Shown in pieces: positions 25,223 through 33,203 of a stretch of 64,000 nt of DNA. Every line of letters begins with the position of its first letter. Positions within the stretch are counted from its first letter, which is position 1. The notes beneath the pieces were generated by a model. That model had not been told where the DNA came from and made no database searches. It saw only the letters and a list, made by a program, of their open reading frames with translations. Made by a program: the position numbers and the translations under genes. The stretch comes from Poriferisodalis sp965208555 (GTDB lineage Bacteria > Actinomycetota > Acidimicrobiia > Acidimicrobiales > Poriferisodalaceae), in NCBI RefSeq assembly GCF_965208555.1, contig NZ_OZ242342.1:992001-1056000 (forward strand), read 5' to 3'.

Positions 25223-26385
25223 CAGGTGGAGTCGCGCCGGTCGATCGAGCATTGGCATTGCATCGCGAACGCTGGGGCGTCCCCGATGTCCTCAGCAGGG
25301 CACCCGGGCGAGTCAATCTGATCGGCGAACACACCGACTACAACGACGGATTCGTGTTCCCCATGGCGATCGAATTCGACACCGTCGTCGCACTGAGCCG
25401 AGCCAAGAGCGGTTCCCCCAGCACAGTGATCTCGGAGATCTTCGGCGAGGCACGGCGTGATGACGAACGGGAGCCGATCACCGCAACGCATTGGGCTGCG
25501 TATGTCTTCGGCGTGAGCCACTTGCTGAACGGACTCGGCAAATCGATCGGTCCGTGGCGATGCACGATCGCCACCGATGTGCCAATCGGGGCGAGCCTGT
25601 CGTCATCAGCCGCATTGGAAGTCGCCATGGCGAGAGCACTGTTGCAACTTGCGGGCGAGAGCTGGGATGCGACGGCAACGGCCGAGTTGTGTCAGCGCGT
25701 GGAGCATGAAGTCGTCGGGATGCCGTGCGGGATCATGGATCCCCTCATTTCTGCAGGTGCGGTCCGGGGGCACGCATCGCTGATTGACTGCCGGTCGTTG
25801 GAGATGCTGCCGCGCCGGCTTCCGGACGGGACGGTGATCGCGATCCTCGACACCATGACACGGCGCGAACTGGTGGACTCGGCATATGCCGACCGCCGCG
25901 CCGCCTGTGAACGCGCAGCGAGATGGCTCTCGGTGGCCGCACTGCGCGACGCCGAGCTGGACGAACTCGAGCGAATGCCGGCGGAACTGGCGGTTGAACG
26001 TCGGCGAGCGAGGCACGTCATCACCGAGAACGAGCGCACGCTCGCGGCAGCCACCGCCATGGACGCGGGCGACGCAGCGGCCTTCGGAGCACTCATGAAC
26101 GCCAGTCACGCCAGCTTGCGAGACGACTACGAGGTATCAGGCCAGGCGCTCGACGCCATGGTGCAGATCGCGCATTCCAGCCCCGGGTGCATCGGCGCAC
26201 GGATGACCGGCGGTGGCTTTGCCGGCTGCGCGGTGGCGCTGGTCGCCGCCGACGCCGCAGATGACTTCATCCCAGCGGTGCAGGAGCGCTACCGGGCCGT
26301 CTCAGGTCTCAACGCAAGCGTCTGGCTCTCCCAGCCCGCTGCGGGCGCCTCCCACATCGACAGCATCGGGCAGCATCCGGAGTGA
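25219..26385 (+). CDS. galK: Galactokinase
   Basis: GHMP-family kinase of 388 residues phosphorylating galactose to galactose 1-phosphate. The galactokinase signature is GRVNLIGEHTDYNDGFVFP at about residues 31-49; the ATP loop is VPIGASLSSSAALEVAMARAL; the C-terminal motif is ARMTGGGFAGCAVAL. The middle contains CGIMDPLISAGAVRGHASLIDCRSL. The GTG start lies within the LacI stop (GTGA). It links the intracellular alpha-galactosidase to the Leloir pathway. The next gene, galE, is convergent. No galactose-1-phosphate uridylyltransferase is adjacent. Confidence 0.95.
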   Translation: MTGGVAPVDRALALHRERWGVPDVLSRAPGRVNLIGEHTDYNDGFVFPMAIEFDTVVALSRAKSGSPSTVISEIFGEARRDDEREPITATHWAAYVFGVSHLLNGLGKSIGPWRCTIATDVPIGASLSSSAALEVAMARALLQLAGESWDATATAELCQRVEHEVVGMPCGIMDPLISAGAVRGHASLIDCRSLEMLPRRLPDGTVIAILDTMTRRELVDSAYADRRAACERAARWLSVAALRDAELDELERMPAELAVERRRARHVITENERTLAAATAMDAGDAAAFGALMNASHASLRDDYEVSGQALDAMVQIAHSSPGCIGARMTGGGFAGCAVALVAADAADDFIPAVQERYRAVSGLNASVWLSQPAAGASHIDSIGQHPE

Positions 26386-26398
26386 CGAACGCACGTCG

Positions 26399-27355
26399 TC
26401 ACGAGTGTGCGGCCAGGGACGACACGATCTCTGCGAGTGTCGAACGCGATGGCTCCCAGCCGAGCAAGTGACGCGCCCGTTGTGTGGAGGCGACCAGCTC
26501 AGCAGGGTCGCCCATCCGGCGCGGCCCTATCTCGCACGCCACCGGGCGTCCGAGCACACGTTCGACAGCGGCAACGACCTCGAACACCGAGTGGCCGACG
26601 CCGGCGCCGAGATTGACCGCCGTGGTCGACCCGCCCGCCCGCAGGTAGTCGAGCGCCAGCAGGTGCGCCTCAGTGAGGTCAGCGACGTGGATGTAGTCGC
26701 GCACGGCGGTGCCATCGGGAGTCGGGTAGTCGTCGCCGAAGACCGTCAGCCGCCCGTCAGGCTCTGTTGCCGCACGCACCGCAAGCGGGATCAGGTGTGT
26801 CGCCGGCCTGTGGGGTGACGTGCGACGAGCGGTTGCGCCAGCAGCATTGAAGTACCGCAGCGACACCGACCGCAGACCGTCCGCGTGGTCGTGCATCTCC
26901 AGCATCTGCTCGGCGACCAGCTTGGTCCACCCGTAGGGACTCGTCGGCTGAGTGGATTCGCTCTCGGAGATTGGAGTCGTTGAGGTATTCCCGTACACCG
27001 CGGCCGATGACGAGAACACCAACCGGGAAACGCCGTTGCGCACGAGCACGCGGAGCAGTCGGGCCGACTGCACCACGTTGTTCTCGATGTACAGCCCGGG
27101 ATCGGCCACCGACTCCCCCACGGCGATCAATGCCGCCAAGTGAATGCACGACTCGATGCCGTGACGGCGCACGAGATGCTCGAGGCTTTCGGTGTCGCCG
27201 ATGTCCACCGATTCGAATTCCACACCACCGGGGAAATCGGGACGCGTCGAGCGCGACAGGTTGTCGATCACCAAGACATCCTCGCCATGTGCAGCGAGCG
27301 CGTCGACGACCGCTGAGCCGATGTAGCCCGCGCCACCCGTCACGAGCACTGTCAC
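26399..27355 (-). CDS. galE: UDP-glucose 4-epimerase
   Basis: Extended SDR of 318 residues interconverting UDP-galactose and UDP-glucose. The NAD-binding motif is VTGGAGYIGSAVVDAL, the catalytic Ser is in VFSSSAAVYGN, the Tyr and Lys in SPYGWTKLVAEQML, and the active-site region LRYFNAAGATARRTSPHRPATHLIPL matches GalE. GTAVRDYIHVADLTEAHLLAL is diagnostic of the subfamily. It faces galK across 13 bases. Without galT it could also serve cell-envelope sugar synthesis. Confidence 0.95.
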   Translation of the reverse strand: MTVLVTGGAGYIGSAVVDALAAHGEDVLVIDNLSRSTRPDFPGGVEFESVDIGDTESLEHLVRRHGIESCIHLAALIAVGESVADPGLYIENNVVQSARLLRVLVRNGVSRLVFSSSAAVYGNTSTTPISESESTQPTSPYGWTKLVAEQMLEMHDHADGLRSVSLRYFNAAGATARRTSPHRPATHLIPLAVRAATEPDGRLTVFGDDYPTPDGTAVRDYIHVADLTEAHLLALDYLRAGGSTTAVNLGAGVGHSVFEVVAAVERVLGRPVACEIGPRRMGDPAELVASTQRARHLLGWEPSRSTLAEIVSSLAAHS

Positions 27356-27379
27356 GAGATCACCGCTGGGACGCGCCCA

Positions 27380-28417
27380 TCAGCTGGTGCCAAGCGAGAG
27401 GAGGTTCTCGACGGGCTGGTAGAGCTCTTCGAGGTAGGCCGTGTCGTCTGCGCTGAGCTCGATGGTCGTGGCCTCGACGAGCTGGTCGAGCTGGCTGATC
27501 TTGGACACGCCAACCACGGGGGCGGTGATCTCGGGCTTGTTTGCGAGCCACGCCAGCGCGATCTGGGCGGGGCGCACGTCGAGTCGCTCAGCCAGCTCAG
27601 ACACCCGGGCAGCGATGTCGAAGTCGCGCTCGCCCAGGTAGAGGCTTTCTGTGCGGGCACGGTCCTGGCCCGTCGAGCGATCTGTTGTGCCGGCGTCCAG
27701 ACTGCCCTGGTAGGACCCCGTGAGAATCCCCCGCGCCAGCGGCGACCACGGCGTCAGCGCCACGCCCGTGCTGACGCAGTACGGGTTCATCTCGCGCTCT
27801 TCCTCGCGGTAGATGAGGTTGTAGTGGTTCTGCATCGACACGAACTTGGTCCAGCCGTGCATCTCGGCAGTGAGCTGCAGTTCGGCGAACTGCCACGCGA
27901 ACATCGACGATCCGCCCAGGTACAGGGCCTTGCCCGCCTTGACCACATCGTGCAACGCCTCCAAAGACTCAGCGATGGGCGTGTCGGCGCTGCCGGGAAT
28001 GCCGTGCGGGTGGCGGTGGATGATCAGCTGGTCCACATAGTCGACGCCGAGGCGACGCAGCGAATTGTCGACCCCCTCCATGATGTGCTTGCGGCTCAGA
28101 CCCCCCTCATTCGGGTTGCGGCCCATGGGTATCGAAACCTTGGTGGTGAGCACGAACTGCTCGCGCGGCAGCAGCTCGCGCAGGATCTGCCCCACCACCT
28201 CTTCCGACGCACCCACCCCGTAGACGTCGGCGCAGTCGAAGTAGTACAGGCCGCGCTCGATGGCGGCCTCGAAGATCGGGCGGGCCTGCTCGACGCCCAG
28301 CGTCCAGTCACCCTGGTGGCCGCGCCCGGGCACGCCGAAGTTCATGGTTCCCAAGCAGAGCTCCGACACCTGGAGTCCGCAGTTCGAACCGAGCTGGGTG
28401 GATTTCAGTCGCGACAT
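27380..28417 (-). CDS. Aldo/keto reductase
   Basis: NADPH-dependent oxidoreductase of about 345 residues with a TIM barrel. The catalytic tetrad is visible as Asp and Tyr in YFDCADVYGVGASEE, Lys in FVLTTKVSIPM and His in QLIIHRHPHG. LTPWSPLARGILTG and the C-terminal NADPH-binding VVGVSKISQLDQLVEAT are typical of the AKR7/11/12-like group. The ATG at 28417 was chosen over a GTG two codons upstream. The physiological substrate is not evident. It is 24 bases upstream of galE on the same strand, but no sugar-specific feature ties it to galactose metabolism. Confidence 0.88.
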   Translation of the reverse strand: MSRLKSTQLGSNCGLQVSELCLGTMNFGVPGRGHQGDWTLGVEQARPIFEAAIERGLYYFDCADVYGVGASEEVVGQILRELLPREQFVLTTKVSIPMGRNPNEGGLSRKHIMEGVDNSLRRLGVDYVDQLIIHRHPHGIPGSADTPIAESLEALHDVVKAGKALYLGGSSMFAWQFAELQLTAEMHGWTKFVSMQNHYNLIYREEEREMNPYCVSTGVALTPWSPLARGILTGSYQGSLDAGTTDRSTGQDRARTESLYLGERDFDIAARVSELAERLDVRPAQIALAWLANKPEITAPVVGVSKISQLDQLVEATTIELSADDTAYLEELYQPVENLLSLGTS

Positions 28418-28485
28418 GGCCACGAAACGTATTCGACTGCGACGCTCATCCGTCGGCCGAAGCTGGAGGCAATGCCCAGCCGGCC

Positions 28486-29490
28486 CTAGGCGGCCCTTGG
28501 CTCAGCGGACGAAAGGCCGCGCCACAGCGCCCTGTAGGTCGGCCAAGATGCATCGGCGGGCAGGTAGCCGTCTTCGCTCAGCGCGCGCTGCAAGCGCGGC
28601 AGATTGCGGGCCGGAATGCCGGAATCGACGTGGTGTGCCAGGTGATATCCCACGTGATAGGGCACGAAAAGCACCCGAGCCAGCCAGCTTTGGCGGATGT
28701 GGTGCGTGGTGTTGCGACGGTCGGCCGTGCGTGTCATGCCCCCGTGCTCGGCGATGGCTCGCAGGCGGTTGATGAACTGGTACCAGGTGAACCACGGCAG
28801 CGCCCACAGCAGCAGGTACAGCCATGGATGGCCAGCCAGCCAGAACAGCCCGAACACGATTGCCTGCCCGGCGAAGAAGCGCAGGCTGAGCGGCACGTAT
28901 TTCAGCTTCACGAGCCCGGTGAACCGCGGTTTGGTGATGCGCCAGGCCGACACTCCGACGATGTCGCGCACCAGCTTTCGCCGCAGCGACTTTCCCGAGA
29001 TCGGGTAGAACGAATACAGCAGGAAGTCGGGCTCTTTGGGGCCGAACTCGTCACGATGATGGATGGCGTGGCCCCGTCGGTAGAAATGCGAGCCCGTGCC
29101 CATCGGCAGCCAGCCCAGCAGATTGATGCCGATCCGGTCGTTCAGCCAGCGGTTCGAGAACAGCAGCCGGTGGGCCGCCTCGTGATGGAGGATGAACCAC
29201 CGCAGCTGCAAGGTGCCGATCACCGGTATTGCGGCGACGACTGCCAGCGGGTAGCCGATGGCCATCACCGCCGCAATGACGGTCACGGGTGCCGCCATCG
29301 TCGCAACGACTTCGATCGCATTGATGAAGTTGGGGATGCGACGCAGCTCCGCCCGGAAGGCCGGCTTGGGCCGGCCGTCGGTGCGCAGGCGCTCCGAGCC
29401 CTCGAACCGAGGCAGGTCCGAGCGCGTCATGCCACCGGTCATCTTCGTCACGAGCTCATCGTGCGTCGGCGGTGCCGCGGCAACGCTCAC
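28486..29490 (-). CDS. Fatty acid desaturase family protein
   Basis: Membrane-bound di-iron desaturase/hydroxylase-type enzyme of about 334 residues. The histidine boxes are ILHHEAAHRLLF, GHAIHHRDEFG and YHLAHHVDSGIP, with four hydrophobic helices (for example VTVIAAVMAIGYPLAVVAAI and LFWLAGHPWLYLLLWALPW) between them. It should desaturate or hydroxylate a fatty acyl or carotenoid/sterol chain at the inner membrane. The GTG at 29490 was chosen because the preceding in-frame stretch is Arg/Ser-rich and unlike the family. It borders the accessory patch, and the next gene rightwards is the toxin gene on the other strand. Confidence 0.88.
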   Translation of the reverse strand: MSVAAAPPTHDELVTKMTGGMTRSDLPRFEGSERLRTDGRPKPAFRAELRRIPNFINAIEVVATMAAPVTVIAAVMAIGYPLAVVAAIPVIGTLQLRWFILHHEAAHRLLFSNRWLNDRIGINLLGWLPMGTGSHFYRRGHAIHHRDEFGPKEPDFLLYSFYPISGKSLRRKLVRDIVGVSAWRITKPRFTGLVKLKYVPLSLRFFAGQAIVFGLFWLAGHPWLYLLLWALPWFTWYQFINRLRAIAEHGGMTRTADRRNTTHHIRQSWLARVLFVPYHVGYHLAHHVDSGIPARNLPRLQRALSEDGYLPADASWPTYRALWRGLSSAEPRAA

Positions 29491-29561
29491 ACTTCGAATG
29501 CTACGACGCACAGACCGCACCGAAGAGTCCAGCGACACCGGGCGGTCTCGTCTCGAAAAAC

Positions 29562-29579
29562 CGTATCGCACAAGATACG
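29562..29579. promoter_or_regulatory. Inverted repeat upstream of toxin-antitoxin genes
   Basis: The sequence cgtatc-gcacaa-gatacg is a perfect 6-bp inverted repeat with a 6-base spacer, followed 7 bases later by another gatacg half-site. It lies about 22 bases before the toxin ATG, where antitoxin-binding operators of such pairs usually sit. Function is inferred from position and symmetry. Confidence 0.55.
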
Positions 29580-29600
29580 CTTGCGGGATACGTTCGCCCG

Positions 29601-29918
29601 ATGGATGTCGAGGTCGGCCAAACCGATGTCTACGCGAGATGGTTCGCCAAACTCCGCGACCGGCAAGCACGCCTGCGCATCGTCGCTCGCATCAGACGCT
29701 TGGGACTGGGTCACGCAGGTGACGTCAGGTCGGTCGGCAAGGGAGTGTCCGAACTCCGCATCGACTACGGACCCGGCTACCGGGTGTATTTCACCCAGCG
29801 GGGCCAGACGCTCGTGGTGCTGCTTGTCGGCGGCGACAAGGACAGTCAGCAGCGGGATATCGCCACCGCGCAGGAACTGGCGGCTCGCATCCCGGCGAGG
29901 ATCGAGGTAGCGGAATGA
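29601..29918 (+). CDS. HigB/RelE-like toxin (addiction module killer)
   Basis: Small basic protein of 105 residues with the RelE/ParE-fold family layout of the phage-derived Gp49-like HigB group. It begins VEVGQTDVYARWFAKLRDRQ, has IVARIRRLGLGHAGDVRSVGKG, and ends with the family hallmark ELRIDYGPGYRVYFTQRGQ and LLVGGDKDSQQRDI. Such toxins cleave ribosome-bound mRNA. It ends in an ATGA overlap with the antitoxin gene, toxin first, as in this subclass. An inverted repeat sits upstream. It is at the left end of a lower-GC accessory patch. Confidence 0.9.
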   Translation: MDVEVGQTDVYARWFAKLRDRQARLRIVARIRRLGLGHAGDVRSVGKGVSELRIDYGPGYRVYFTQRGQTLVVLLVGGDKDSQQRDIATAQELAARIPARIEVAE

Positions 29919-30220
29919 GCGACATCAAGATCCGTCGGTGGGACCCAGCCGAGCATGTCGAGTCCGCGGCGGACGCAATCGTGTACCTTGACGCGGCTCT
30001 GGAGGACGGCGATCCTCAGTTGGTTGCCGCCGTACTCGGTGACATCGCTAGGGCGGCCGGCATGACCAAAATTGCCGCTGCGACCGGACTCGGACGCGAG
30101 AGCCTGTACAAGTCGCTCTCCCCAACTGGGAACCCGGAACTCGCGACCGTGCTCAAGGTGATGCGCGCCACGGGCCTGCGCCTGCACGCGTCCTTGGCCG
30201 ACGACGCAGCCGCGGCATAG
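29915..30220 (+). CDS. HigA-like antitoxin with helix-turn-helix
   Basis: Protein of 101 residues of the addiction-module antidote type. After an N-terminal AEHVESAADAIVYLDAALEDGD comes the DNA-binding helix-turn-helix IARAAGMTKIAAATGLGRESLYKSLS and the closing PELATVLKVMRATGLRLHASL, which matches the known antidote pattern closely. It neutralises the toxin and probably represses the pair through the upstream inverted repeat. Starts inside the toxin stop (ATGA). Confidence 0.9.
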   Translation: MSDIKIRRWDPAEHVESAADAIVYLDAALEDGDPQLVAAVLGDIARAAGMTKIAAATGLGRESLYKSLSPTGNPELATVLKVMRATGLRLHASLADDAAAA

Positions 30221-30380
30221 CCGGCCGCTCCCTTTCATACCCGGCATCGCCGGACAGCTGAGGCGCCGTCACGGACGAGGAGAATTGGGACGAGAGCATC
30301 TTCTGCGGACAGACATGGCATTTGTCGCGTTCGTAGGCTGCGGGCATGGCGAGGAACCATCGTCGAGCGGTTCACGATCC

Positions 30381-30869
30381 ATGGAGAAACCAGAGAGGGT
30401 TCGTGGCTCGCTGGCGGCATCCATCGTGGTGCTACTGGCTTCCGGCTGTGGCAGCGACTTCGGGCAAGCCGACATCGACGCTGCCGTAGCCAAGGCGTTG
30501 GCCGAACAGGCAGCAACGACGACAGCAGCGACGACGACCGCCACGGCTACGACCATTCCTGTGCCCGAAGGGGTTATCTACTGCGGCGATAGTCGGGGAT
30601 GTACGCACGAGCAGATCGAAGAGATCAAGCTCGGAGTTCGAACGCTCGCGGGCGTCCGAATAGGCCGCGACAGCTCGTTTCCCGTGTACAGGACAGCAGA
30701 GGAACGCCGACTGGCCGATCTCGAAGGCCGAGTCGTGACCGACGACGAGCAAGATCGCATAAAGGAAGAGCTCAGGTGTGATCAGGTGGCAAGAGACTGG
30801 GCCTGGAGGTACAGCCAAACAGGGGAGTTGCGCACACAGGCACAGTACGAGCGAGATCACGGATGCTGA
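30381..30869 (+). CDS. Putative small lipoprotein
   Basis: Protein of 162 residues. The N-terminus MEKPERVRGSLAASIVVLLASGC is a lipoprotein signal with lipobox ASGC (Cys23), followed by SDFGQADIDAAVAKALAEQ, a Thr/Ala low-complexity linker and a charged C-terminus with two paired cysteines (YCGDSRGCTHEQ) and RTAEERRLADLEGRV. It probably sits on the outside of the membrane. No known domain was recognised. It is followed without gap by a broken relative (30869-31078), so it is one copy of a tandem pair. Its Thr-rich linker and base composition differ from surrounding genes. Confidence 0.6.
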   Translation: MEKPERVRGSLAASIVVLLASGCGSDFGQADIDAAVAKALAEQAATTTAATTTATATTIPVPEGVIYCGDSRGCTHEQIEEIKLGVRTLAGVRIGRDSSFPVYRTAEERRLADLEGRVVTDDEQDRIKEELRCDQVARDWAWRYSQTGELRTQAQYERDHGC

Positions 30870-31078
30870 TGGCCTTCGGACGAGCATTCGCCGTTGCCGT
30901 CGCTGTGGCGATACTGGTCGCTGCCTGCGGCAGCGGCGCGGAGTAAGTCGATATCGACGCGGCGGTATGCGAGGTGCTGGCCGGGCTAGCGACCACGACA
31001 GCAACACCTTCGGCGGTCACGGCAACAGCGGGAGAACTCACGACCAGTTCTGATCGCATCAACCGAGGGAGACCATAG
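30869..31078 (+). pseudogene. Decayed paralogue of the preceding lipoprotein
   Basis: Starts with TGATG overlap on the stop of 30381-30869. The signal part (AFGRAFAVAVAVAILVAACGSG) is intact, with lipobox VAAC, but an in-frame TAA occurs at 30944-30946. Reading on in the same frame gives VDIDAAVCEVLAGLATTTATPSA before a TAG at 31076, which mirrors QADIDAAVAKALAEQAATTTAA of the neighbour. Thus a tandem duplicate truncated by a stop codon; the C-terminal two thirds are lost or gone. The alignment is by eye. Confidence 0.6.
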
Positions 31079-31119
31079 GGTTGCTTCCCCAGATGGCTGA
31101 GAGAGTGAGGTAAGGCCAC

Positions 31120-31302
31120 GTGACTGATCCGTTGCAGGGGTTTGAGGACCTGAGAGATGTCGAAAAGGCGTTCCTGTTCGACGAGCGGGCAGATCTAGCA
31201 GAGACGGAAGACGAACTGCGCCGTGCCGCTGAGCAGAGTGGCAGGACCAAACCCATCCAAGTGCATGACGTTGATCTTGATGAGGTCTCACCGGGTGACT
31301 GA
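31120..31302 (+). CDS. Small hypothetical protein
   Basis: Sixty residues, strongly acidic (DLRDVEKAFLFDERADLAET, later DVDLDEVSPGD). The GTG start has a purine-rich GAGGTAAGG ahead of it. No signal peptide, membrane helix or recognised domain. It lies between the decayed lipoprotein and two further short ORFs in the accessory patch. Coding status rests on the ribosome-binding site and amino-acid composition only. Confidence 0.4.
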   Translation: MTDPLQGFEDLRDVEKAFLFDERADLAETEDELRRAAEQSGRTKPIQVHDVDLDEVSPGD

Positions 31303-31425
31303 CTAGCTCGTGGTGGCCGTGGGTGTTGTCGTTCGGCCGTCTGCCCTAAATGCACAGAGATCTCCACAGCCTGCGCAAAACCGAGGGTGAATCAGCATGA
31401 GCGAGGCACACATAATGTCCCTGCG

Positions 31426-31578
31426 ATGTGGGCTGAGGAATGTGCTCGACTCAATCGCGATAGCGAACAGCGGGTTAATGACGCCATGGCGCGAGCCGAC
31501 GCAGCCGACAACCGGGTGAGTGCGTTGGTGGCGGCGCATGAGGCAGAAGTGAGACGATCGGCCGCTGCCGAGTACTAG
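31426..31578 (+). CDS. Small coiled-coil hypothetical protein
   Basis: Fifty residues with a heptad-like helix: ECARLNRDSEQRVNDAMARA then DNRVSALVAAHEAEVRRSAA. A GTG start 13 codons upstream (31387) is also open. The stop TAG is directly followed by the ATG of the next ORF (31579), suggesting co-translation. Codon usage has more A/T than its surroundings. Helical adaptor-like small proteins of this kind are frequent in phage regions, but no family was recognised. Confidence 0.4.
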   Translation: MWAEECARLNRDSEQRVNDAMARADAADNRVSALVAAHEAEVRRSAAAEY

Positions 31579-31737
31579 ATGTTGGCTCACATTCTGAGTG
31601 CAGCGGACTTGGACGCCTTCGAAGCTGGCGAGATCACTCGCGTACTCAGCTTGACCCAGCAGGAGTACGACTCGTTGGAAATCGTTGACCCTCACACGCT
31701 GTACGTCGTTCAGTCGCGTGGGGAAGCAGCCCAATAG
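31579..31737 (+). CDS. Small protein with phage fibre-like motif
   Basis: Fifty-two residues starting MLAHILSAADLDAFEAGEIT. The segment LSLTQQEYDSLEIVDPHTLYVV follows the pattern (L/I)TQxEYDxLxxxDPxTLYxV that recurs in tail-fibre and head-fibre proteins of many phages (from memory). It begins immediately after the preceding stop. Together with the TA module and the short ORFs it suggests a prophage remnant; a lone 52-residue copy is probably not a functional fibre protein. An antisense frame over the same bases was rejected. Confidence 0.5.
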   Translation: MLAHILSAADLDAFEAGEITRVLSLTQQEYDSLEIVDPHTLYVVQSRGEAAQ

Positions 31738-31923
31738 TCCCCCAAGTCCTGGGTCGCATTGCCGAGCACGACAGGCTCATCGGGTTGGCAGACCTCGCGA
31801 CTGAATTCGTAGCGCCGCCGCGGGGCGGCCGCGGGCACGCATTGCCGTGCGGGGGTTGGCTACGGTTCCGGGCGAACACGGATGGGCTGGCCTGTCCAGC
31901 GCAGCGAGACAAGGGGACGGGCA

Positions 31924-32667
31924 ATGGACTTAGGAATTGCGGGACGCACCGCGGCGGTAGCCGCAGGATCGGCGGGGCTGGGGCTGGGATCGGCCAAGGC
32001 GCTCGCGGCCGACGGCGTGCGCGTGGCCATCTGCGGCCGGGATTCCGAACGTCTCGCCGCCGCTGCTGCGCAGATCGACGGCGAGGTGCTCACCATCGCG
32101 GCCGACCTGGGCAATCCGGACGAGGGTCGCAGCTTTGTTGAGCAGGCCATTGCCGGGCTCGGATCAGTGGACATTCTGGTCACCAATGCTGGCGGCCCAC
32201 CGCCCGGCATGTTCGAGAGCACCGAGATGGACGCCTACCAGATGGCTTTCGACATGAACTGCAAGGCCATGATCGAGATGTGCCGGGTTGCCATCCCGCC
32301 GATGCGTGAGCGCGGCTGGGGCCGCGTGTGCGCCATCACCAGTGTCGGCGTGAAGCAGCCGATCCCGTTCCTGCTTGCCAGCTCGGTCGCACGAGCCGGC
32401 CTCACCAGCTTCCTCAAGATCACTGCGCGGGAGGTCGCCGCCGACGGCGTGACGGTCAACTCCGCTCAGCCCGGCTCCCATTGGACCGATCGGGTCGCCA
32501 AGATGATGGACCGGGATCAGGCAGGCCAGAGCAACCCGATGGGCATCTGCGGCGAATCTGACGACTTCGGCGCCGCTGTCGCGTTCCTGTGCAGCGAGCA
32601 GGCCAAGTTCATCACCGGCACAGGCCTGCTCATCGACGGCGGCCAAGCCACCGGCCTCTTGGACTGA
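31924..32667 (+). CDS. SDR family oxidoreductase with atypical active site
   Basis: Short-chain dehydrogenase-like protein of 247 residues. Cofactor motif GSAGLGLGSAKALAADGV replaces TGxxxGxG, DLGNPDEGRS and LVTNAGGPPPGMF (NAG) are present, and VTVNSAQPGSHWTDRV and FITGTGLLIDGGQATGLL complete the family. The catalytic Ser is in AITSVGVK, but at the Tyr and Lys places there are Ser and Arg (LLASSVARAGL). This altered set characterises a FabG-like subgroup, so catalysis is uncertain. The ATG start is preceded by a GGGGACGGG ribosome-binding stretch. It is the first conventional gene after the accessory patch. Confidence 0.85.
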   Translation: MDLGIAGRTAAVAAGSAGLGLGSAKALAADGVRVAICGRDSERLAAAAAQIDGEVLTIAADLGNPDEGRSFVEQAIAGLGSVDILVTNAGGPPPGMFESTEMDAYQMAFDMNCKAMIEMCRVAIPPMRERGWGRVCAITSVGVKQPIPFLLASSVARAGLTSFLKITAREVAADGVTVNSAQPGSHWTDRVAKMMDRDQAGQSNPMGICGESDDFGAAVAFLCSEQAKFITGTGLLIDGGQATGLLD

Positions 32668-32687
32668 CCTCGAGTTACTCGCCTCCC

Positions 32688-33157
32688 CTAGGGAGAGAAA
32701 GCGAAGCGCGGGCCGCGCTCGATCGCCTCTTGGGGGAAATCCTCGCGGCATACCTGAACCGCTATGAGCCATAGGGACTCGGCCGCGTCCTCCAAGAGCC
32801 TGACCGACTCTGTATCTCCGCCATCCTCAGCGACGTACTGTTCGGCCAGCCGCCGCGCCCCATCCTGCTCCCAGATCGGTGCATCGCAGGCCGCTCGAAT
32901 GCGGGACTGCCACACATCGTCGGGCGGCGATGCCCCGAGGGCCTGCGACGCAGGCCGAAGACCCGTCTGGGCTTCCCAGCCCACCAGGACCCGGCTGGGA
33001 AGTCAAACCCGTCCGTGGCGTCGGAAAGAGCCGTTGACGCGGACATCGAGGACTCGGGAATGGTTTCACTCGATCCGACGACAGATGGCCGAACCTCAAG
33101 AGCCCCTTGCGGTGAGTCTGCGCAACTGGCTGCTACGGGTGCGGCCAGCAGTAGCAC
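32688..33157 (-). pseudogene. Probable frameshifted lipoprotein gene
   Basis: Two minus-strand frames each hold half of a protein-like sequence. From 33157 a frame reads LLLAAPVAASCADSPQGALE then SDATDGFDFPAGSWW, with lipobox AASC. Below about 33000 the natural-looking sequence continues in another frame: GWEAQTGLRPASQALGASPP, RRLAEQYVAEDGGDTESVRL, ESLWLIAVQVCREDFPQEA, to a TAG at 32688. The GTG at 33157 leaves a signal peptide without basic residues, so the start may be lost too. A G-rich run near 32985-33000 is the likely shift. Sequencing error is possible. Confidence 0.5.
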
Positions 33158-33203
33158 TGCCGCTGCGCTGCGAGCGATCCCATGCCGCCCGATGGCTGCC
33201 GCC

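Noticed and set aside
30241..30253. Short ccggc-atc-gccgg hairpin after the antitoxin
   Set aside because: Five-bp stem without T-tract; too weak to call a terminator.
31093..31115. ctgagag motif resembling a TPP-riboswitch core
   Set aside because: None of the other conserved TPP elements are present and no thiamine gene follows.
31303..31734. Minus-strand frame opposite the small phage-like ORFs
   Set aside because: No recognisable features, whereas the plus strand carries a fibre-like motif and adjacent stop-start arrangement.
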